From Nanobdellota archaeon (GTDB lineage Archaea; Nanobdellota; Nanobdellia; Pacearchaeales; GW2011-AR1), in assembly GCA_020056045.1 (NCBI GenBank), contig JAGVIM010000200.1:1-8026 (forward strand): a DNA stretch of 8,026 nucleotides, written 5' to 3'. The first letter of the stretch is position 1; the number at the start of each line of letters is the position of its first letter. Positions 4,842 through 8,026 of this stretch are shown here, in pieces. Both the position numbers and the translations under genes were made by a program. The notes under the pieces are model-generated. The model was not told the DNA's origin. It ran no database searches and saw nothing but the letters and a program-made list of their open reading frames with translations.

Positions 4842-4842
4842 A

Positions 4843-4850
4843 TTTAAATA
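4843..4850 (+). promoter_or_regulatory. TATA box of rpoP
   Basis: TTTAAATA directly follows the rpl37ae stop codon and is centred 25 bp before the rpoP ATG (4872). It would give a leaderless rpoP-pfdB transcript. Confidence 0.55.
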
Positions 4851-4871
4851 ATAAAAATAATAACTAATATA

Positions 4872-5009
4872 ATGGCAACATACAAATGTTTTAAATGCGG
4901 TAAAAAAATAACAAGTAATCTTCTTGAAAAAAGATTTCTTTGTCCTAATTGTGGCTCTAAAATATTTTATAAACCTAGAAGTCATGTTATAAAAATCAAA
5001 GCAATTTAA
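4872..5009 (+). CDS. rpoP: DNA-directed RNA polymerase subunit P (Rpb12 homologue)
   Basis: RpoP is the smallest zinc-binding subunit of archaeal RNA polymerase, equivalent to eukaryotic Rpb12, and helps stabilise the assembly and the open promoter complex. The 45-aa product has CxxC pairs at C6/C9 (CFKC) and C24/C27 (CPNC), forming one zinc ribbon. The basic C-terminal peptide, KPRSHVIKIKAI, corresponds to the conserved RP..V.K..A tail that docks on the large subunits. The length matches the family (about 44-50 aa). It lies 30 bp after rpl37ae, with a TATA box in that gap, and 11 bp before pfdB. The ATG start gives the standard MxTYKC-type N-terminus. Confidence 0.93.
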   Translation: MATYKCFKCGKKITSNLLEKRFLCPNCGSKIFYKPRSHVIKIKAI

Positions 5010-5020
5010 TTCTAATTAAA

Positions 5021-5350
5021 ATGGATATAGACAAAGAAACACAAGAAAAAATACAAGAATTGCAATCCTATGAACAAAATTATCATGGGCTTCTTGTTCA
5101 AAAACAGGCTTTTCAAATAGAATTAAATGAAACTGAAAATGCTCTTTCTGAAATTTCAAAATCTAAAGGAGATTTATTTAAATTAGTTGGCCAAATAATG
5201 GTAAAAACTGATAAAGAGAAATTAGTTCAAGAATTAACTAGGAAAAATGAACTTTTAAGTTTAAGGCTAAAGTCCATAGAAAAACAAGAAGAACAATTAA
5301 CAAAACAAGTTGAAGAGCTAAGGGAAGAAGTTCTTAAAAAACTAAAATAG
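5021..5350 (+). CDS. pfdB: Prefoldin subunit beta
   Basis: Prefoldin is a jellyfish-shaped alpha2-beta4 chaperone that captures unfolded proteins with its coiled-coil tentacles and passes them to the group II chaperonin in the cytoplasm. The 109-aa product is almost entirely helical: a first coiled-coil helix (about 4-50), the central beta-hairpin region with FKLVGQIMVKTDKEKLVQEL (53-72), whose G-x-x-MVKTDKE motif is the hallmark of the beta subunit, and a second coiled-coil helix (about 70-109). The length is slightly under the usual 115-120 aa. It follows rpoP with an 11-bp gap and is probably co-transcribed, although TTATAAAAA at 4987-4995, inside rpoP, could act as a second promoter. No terminator is evident before the sepF promoter. 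Confidence 0.92.
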   Translation: MDIDKETQEKIQELQSYEQNYHGLLVQKQAFQIELNETENALSEISKSKGDLFKLVGQIMVKTDKEKLVQELTRKNELLSLRLKSIEKQEEQLTKQVEELREEVLKKLK

Positions 5351-5398
5351 GTGTTTTATCGTCGGTTATTTTACTGATTATATTCTAACATAGAAATG

Positions 5399-5406
5399 TT
5401 TATAAA
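5399..5406 (+). promoter_or_regulatory. TATA box of sepF
   Basis: TTTATAAA is centred 26 bp before the ATG at 5429. This supports that ATG rather than the upstream in-frame TTG at 5420 as the true start, with a leaderless transcript. Confidence 0.65.
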
Positions 5407-5428
5407 CTCAACAAAATAATTGTTTACC

Positions 5429-5818
5429 ATGGTGTTTGATAAAATAAAAAGGGCGTTCGGAGGAGGAAGTGAAGATCCTGAATATGTTGAAATTGATTTA
5501 GGAAGAGAAGTTAAAAAATCCAAAGTTCTTGTAAAACCTTTTGTTCTAAAAAGCTTTGAAGATATTACTCCAATTTTAAATTCTCTAAGAGAAGGTTATA
5601 CAATTGCAATTATTGATATAAAACCTTTAAGATCAAAAGATGTTATTGAATTAAAAAGAGCAATTTCTAAAATTAAAAAGACTGCTGATGCACTTGAAGG
5701 AAGTATTGCCGGTTTTGGAGAAAACATAATAATAGTTACGCCCTCATTTGCTGAAATTCATAAAGCTCAACAAGATAGACCTGCACCATCTTCAGATAGA
5801 GATTTGATGAGAGAATAA
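5429..5818 (+). CDS. sepF: Cell division protein SepF (archaeal FtsZ membrane anchor)
   Basis: SepF dimers bind the C-terminal peptide of FtsZ and tether the division ring to the membrane; SepF is the main FtsZ anchor in archaea that use FtsZ. The N-terminal MVFDKIKRAF can form an amphipathic membrane-binding helix, followed by a Gly/Ser/acidic linker (11-30). The compact SepF core (about 32-112) contains VKPFVLKSFEDITPILNSL (35-53), YTIAIIDIKPL (57-67), the helix DVIELKRAISKIKKTAD (71-87) and GSIAGFGENIIIVTP (91-105), the usual beta-alpha-beta layout with the conserved glycine-rich turn. A polar tail of about 17 residues follows. The start at 5429 is preferred because of the TATA spacing and because it places the amphipathic helix at the N-terminus. 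It presumably partners the FtsZ1 encoded at 262-1398. Confidence 0.92.
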   Translation: MVFDKIKRAFGGGSEDPEYVEIDLGREVKKSKVLVKPFVLKSFEDITPILNSLREGYTIAIIDIKPLRSKDVIELKRAISKIKKTADALEGSIAGFGENIIIVTPSFAEIHKAQQDRPAPSSDRDLMRE

Positions 5819-5834
5819 TTCTTAATAAGAAAGC

Positions 5835-5843
5835 TTTATTAAT
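5835..5843 (+). promoter_or_regulatory. Probable TATA box of the Cys-repeat gene
   Basis: TTTATTAAT is centred about 25 bp before the ATG at 5864, following a small TTCTT-AAT-AAGAA palindrome (5819-5831) just after the sepF stop. The surroundings are so AT-rich that the exact box is uncertain. Confidence 0.4.
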
Positions 5844-5863
5844 TAAAAAATAGTATTTATTTT

Positions 5864-7192
5864 ATGAAAAAATGGGTGTGGGGATTAATAGGATTAGTTT
5901 TTTTAATCTTGATATTATTAACTATTTTTTTTATTTATCCTTTAAAGAAGACAGATATTCAAAAAACAGATAAAGACAATATTTCTTGTGAATCCATTAA
6001 TAATTTATTTGATAAAGATGATTGCGATTTAAGACTCGCAATAAAAGACAATGACATATCTAAATGTAATAATATTGGTAATTCAGATAATAATCTAGGA
6101 TTTATTCGAGGAATAGAAGAAAGATATGCTTGTATTGCTTTTATTAATAATGATATTTCAGTATGTGAATCAATCCCTTCAGAATTAAAAAATCAGTTCA
6201 CTCAAAATAATTGTTATATTCATCTAGCCTCTTTAAAAAAAGACAAAACAATTTGTGAGAATAAAATTCAGGATCAAGAGGTAAAGGATTCCTGTTATTC
6301 TAAGGTTGCAATCTTCAATAATGAATCTAATTTATGTAATTATATCCTAGATACTACAGGTAAAGATATGTGTTATTATGATATTGCTATTAGTCAAATT
6401 GATCTATTAATTTGTGATAAGATGTCATTGGATAATAAAGATTCTTTAATCTACAAAAATAGGTATTCCTGTTATTCTTCTATTGCCTTTTTAAAAAAGG
6501 ATGAAAAAATTTGCGATAAGATAGATGGACTAAATCAAAAAAATTATTGTTACTATGGTCTTGCAATAACTAAAACAGATTTATTAATTTGTGATAAGGT
6601 TTCAACTGAAGATAAATCCTTTAATCAAGACAGATGTTATGCTTCGATAGCTTACTTAAAAAAAGACAAAAATATTTGTAGTCATATATCCAATAAAACA
6701 TTAAATGAACAATGCAATGCTTTAGTGGAATTTGGCATAAAAAATCCTGATTATCATGATCCACAAACTTCTCCGACAACCGAAGTTACGATTCCCTTAA
6801 ATTTAACTTTTATAAAAACTGAAGGGAAAGTCAATATTTCTTCGAAAGGAATAGAATTAATTAAAGAGAATGGTCCCGCATATTATGATACTAGTTTTTA
6901 TTTAAAAAAGGATATTCATGCGATAAATGGATCTTATTTTATCTCTTTTAATTATCAGTTCAAATCAAAAGGAAGTGGAGATCAGTTAGGTATTTGGATT
7001 AATGATCAACAAAGGTTTATAGTTACAGGAGAACTTACTCCGGATTATTTGGATTCTAGCAACTTTGGTATAACTGATCCAAAAGGAAATGGAGAAACTT
7101 ATTTTATGACTGTGGCACTTCATAATTATTCTAATGGAGAAGCAAGAGTTTTAGTAAAAGATTTTAATGTTGGTTATTCTGTTTATGATTAA
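5864..7192 (+). CDS. Membrane-anchored extracellular protein with eight cysteine repeats and a beta-sandwich-like C-terminal domain
   Basis: I cannot name a family. The N-terminus is a signal anchor: MKKWVW, then a hydrophobic helix (about 5-25), so the rest probably faces outside. Residues 42-290 hold about eight degenerate repeats of 26-33 residues of the form CYxxIAxxxxDxxIC(D/E)KI. Cysteines are at 42, 54, 68, 90, 101, 117, 131, 144, 158, 170, 184, 203, 217, 229, 243, 258, 272 and 284: eighteen in all, with seven of the eight intra-repeat pairs exactly 14 apart. The even number and external location suggest structural disulfides in a stack of helical hairpins. A Pro/Thr linker (about 298-312) leads to a C-terminal domain (about 312-442) rich in alternating hydrophobic strands, with GDQLGIWIND and several N-x-S/T sites, resembling a jelly-roll or lectin-like fold. 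It is probably a surface protein for binding or attachment. Gene boundaries are clear; function is unknown. Confidence 0.85.
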   Translation: MKKWVWGLIGLVFLILILLTIFFIYPLKKTDIQKTDKDNISCESINNLFDKDDCDLRLAIKDNDISKCNNIGNSDNNLGFIRGIEERYACIAFINNDISVCESIPSELKNQFTQNNCYIHLASLKKDKTICENKIQDQEVKDSCYSKVAIFNNESNLCNYILDTTGKDMCYYDIAISQIDLLICDKMSLDNKDSLIYKNRYSCYSSIAFLKKDEKICDKIDGLNQKNYCYYGLAITKTDLLICDKVSTEDKSFNQDRCYASIAYLKKDKNICSHISNKTLNEQCNALVEFGIKNPDYHDPQTSPTTEVTIPLNLTFIKTEGKVNISSKGIELIKENGPAYYDTSFYLKKDIHAINGSYFISFNYQFKSKGSGDQLGIWINDQQRFIVTGELTPDYLDSSNFGITDPKGNGETYFMTVALHNYSNGEARVLVKDFNVGYSVYD

Positions 7193-7222
7193 TAAATCTG
7201 AATTTTTTTAATTCCAAAACTT

Positions 7223-7230
7223 CTTTAAAC
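7223..7230 (+). promoter_or_regulatory. TATA box of the Dph2-like gene
   Basis: CTTTAAAC is centred about 26 bp before the ATG at 7252, the leaderless spacing used throughout this window. It supports the short N-terminus of the downstream protein as genuine. Confidence 0.5.
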
Positions 7231-7251
7231 TATAGCTTATTATTTATTTCT

Positions 7252-7878
7252 ATGAAACCTGTTAAAGTTCTATATATTGAATCAAAACTAAAAAATTTAG
7301 AGGATTTTAGATTATCAAAAGAAGAAATAGCAAAACTCCCTAAAACACTTTTTCTTGCCTATTCTATACAATATAAATCTCTTGCGATTATTATAAAGAA
7401 ACAATTAGAAGAAATTAAAATTAAGGTAACTAATACACAACAAGTTCTAGGCTGCTCTAAGGTTAATACAAAAGATCCAATACTATTAATAGGTGCAGGA
7501 AGATTTCATGCACTAAATCTTTATTTACAAAACTCAGAAGTTTATATTTTAGATAATAATAAAATAACTAAGATTAGTGAAAATGAGATTAATTCATTAA
7601 AATCAAAAAGAAGATCTGCCCTATTAAAATTTTTAAGTGCAGAAAGTATAGGTATATTAGTATCATCAAAACCAGGCCAAGAAAATTTAGATCTGGCAAT
7701 TAAATTAAAACAAAAATTAATAAAAAAAGGAAAAAATGCATTTATTTTTATTTCTAATAATATAGATATTAATCAATTTGAAAATTTTCAAATAGATTCT
7801 TGGGTAAATACCTCTTGTTCAGGCCTAACACATGATAATCCCAATATAATAAACTATTCAGAGATACCAAAATTTTAA
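7252..7878 (+). CDS. dph2: Dph2-family (diphthamide synthesis) protein lacking the first domain
   Basis: Archaeal Dph2 is a [4Fe-4S] radical-SAM-like enzyme that transfers the 3-amino-3-carboxypropyl group of S-adenosylmethionine to a histidine of elongation factor 2. Normal archaeal Dph2 is about 320-350 aa with three similar domains, each giving one cluster cysteine. This 208-aa protein matches domains 2 and 3 only. It starts with the interdomain PVKVLYIE, then has QQVLGCS (C68) and LLIGAGRFHALNL (78-90), GILVSSKPGQ (134-143) and SWVNTSCSGLTHD (183-195, C189). The first domain and its cysteine are absent. The upstream frame meets a stop at 7186 and has no such domain, and a TATA box 26 bp upstream supports the short start. 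The C-terminus also lacks the usual extension. It may need a partner carrying domain 1, or have lost the canonical activity. Confidence 0.82.
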   Translation: MKPVKVLYIESKLKNLEDFRLSKEEIAKLPKTLFLAYSIQYKSLAIIIKKQLEEIKIKVTNTQQVLGCSKVNTKDPILLIGAGRFHALNLYLQNSEVYILDNNKITKISENEINSLKSKRRSALLKFLSAESIGILVSSKPGQENLDLAIKLKQKLIKKGKNAFIFISNNIDINQFENFQIDSWVNTSCSGLTHDNPNIINYSEIPKF

Positions 7879-7880
7879 AT
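7873..7880 (+). promoter_or_regulatory. TATA box of the last gene, overlapping the dph2 stop
   Basis: TTTTAAAT is centred about 27 bp before the ATG at 7904 and includes the TAA stop codon of the Dph2-like gene, showing how tightly this genome packs signals. Confidence 0.5.
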
Positions 7881-7903
7881 AGAAGTCCTATATTCTATAT
7901 AAT

Positions 7904-8026
7904 ATGAATAAAAAGTTAAAATCTATTTTATTAAAATCTCCTTTAATATTATTAGTTGTAGTATCTTTTATAGTAAGTATTTATTTAGCAATAACTAAAA
8001 GCTATAATATTAGCTTCTTTACACCA
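7904..8026 (+). CDS. N-terminus of an unidentified membrane protein (partial)
   Basis: Forty-one codons run open to the right edge. A lysine-rich start (MNKKLKSILLKS) is followed by a strongly hydrophobic segment (about residues 13-30), then a polar stretch, as expected for a signal anchor or first transmembrane helix with the N-terminus inside. The start is supported by a TATA-like box about 27 bp upstream. Too little is visible to name a family. It lies 25 bp after the Dph2-like gene in the same direction. Confidence 0.6.
   Translation, partial: MNKKLKSILLKSPLILLVVVSFIVSIYLAITKSYNISFFTP

Noticed and set aside
5420..5428. TTG upstream start for SepF
   Set aside because: The ATG at 5429 is 26 bp from a strong TATA box and puts the amphipathic helix first; the TTG would lie before the usual start site.

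Overview
The window is a gene-dense, very AT-rich archaeal segment. Several features mark it as archaeal: an FtsZ1-type FtsZ, Sec61-gamma-type SecE, Spt5 with an NGN-KOW layout, Rpb12-type RpoP, ribosomal protein eL43 (L37Ae), prefoldin beta, an archaeal-type SepF and a Dph2-family protein. TATA boxes lie about 25-28 bp upstream of most start codons or RNA ends, so most genes look leaderless. Strong AT bias, short genes and a Cys-repeat surface protein suggest a small-genome DPANN archaeon (Woesearchaeota/Pacearchaeota-like). That placement is inference.

Layout. At 3-134 is the tail of an unknown CDS. At 262-1398 is ftsZ1, with a 13-bp inverted repeat overlapping its promoter. A stomatin/SPFH gene (1416-2264, minus strand) converges on ftsZ1. 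A 418-bp divergent gap (2265-2682) holds four 9-bp tandem repeats and a ~104-nt imperfect palindrome. Next comes secE - spt5 - rpl11 (2683-4432); spt5 and rpl11 are exceptional in having leaders with paired hairpins. tRNA-Pro(UGG) follows at 4473-4545, then rpl37ae - rpoP - pfdB (4620-5350) and sepF (5429-5818). Last are a membrane-anchored protein with eight cysteine repeats (5864-7192), a Dph2 homologue lacking its first domain (7252-7878), and the start of an unknown membrane protein (7904-end).

How the genes work together. Most are information-processing genes: transcription (rpoP, spt5), translation (uL11, eL43, tRNA-Pro, and Dph2 acting on EF-2), protein export (secE) and folding (prefoldin). 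Two cell-division partners, FtsZ1 and its membrane tether SepF, flank this block. The ftsZ-secE-spt5-rpl11 order is familiar from other archaea, but here it is interrupted by the inverted stomatin gene, and L1/L10/L12 do not follow L11. The most novel items are the secreted or surface Cys-repeat protein, the domain-1-less Dph2, the palindromic element at 2509-2612, and the structured leaders of spt5 and rpl11. I see no mobile element, CRISPR array or defence system.
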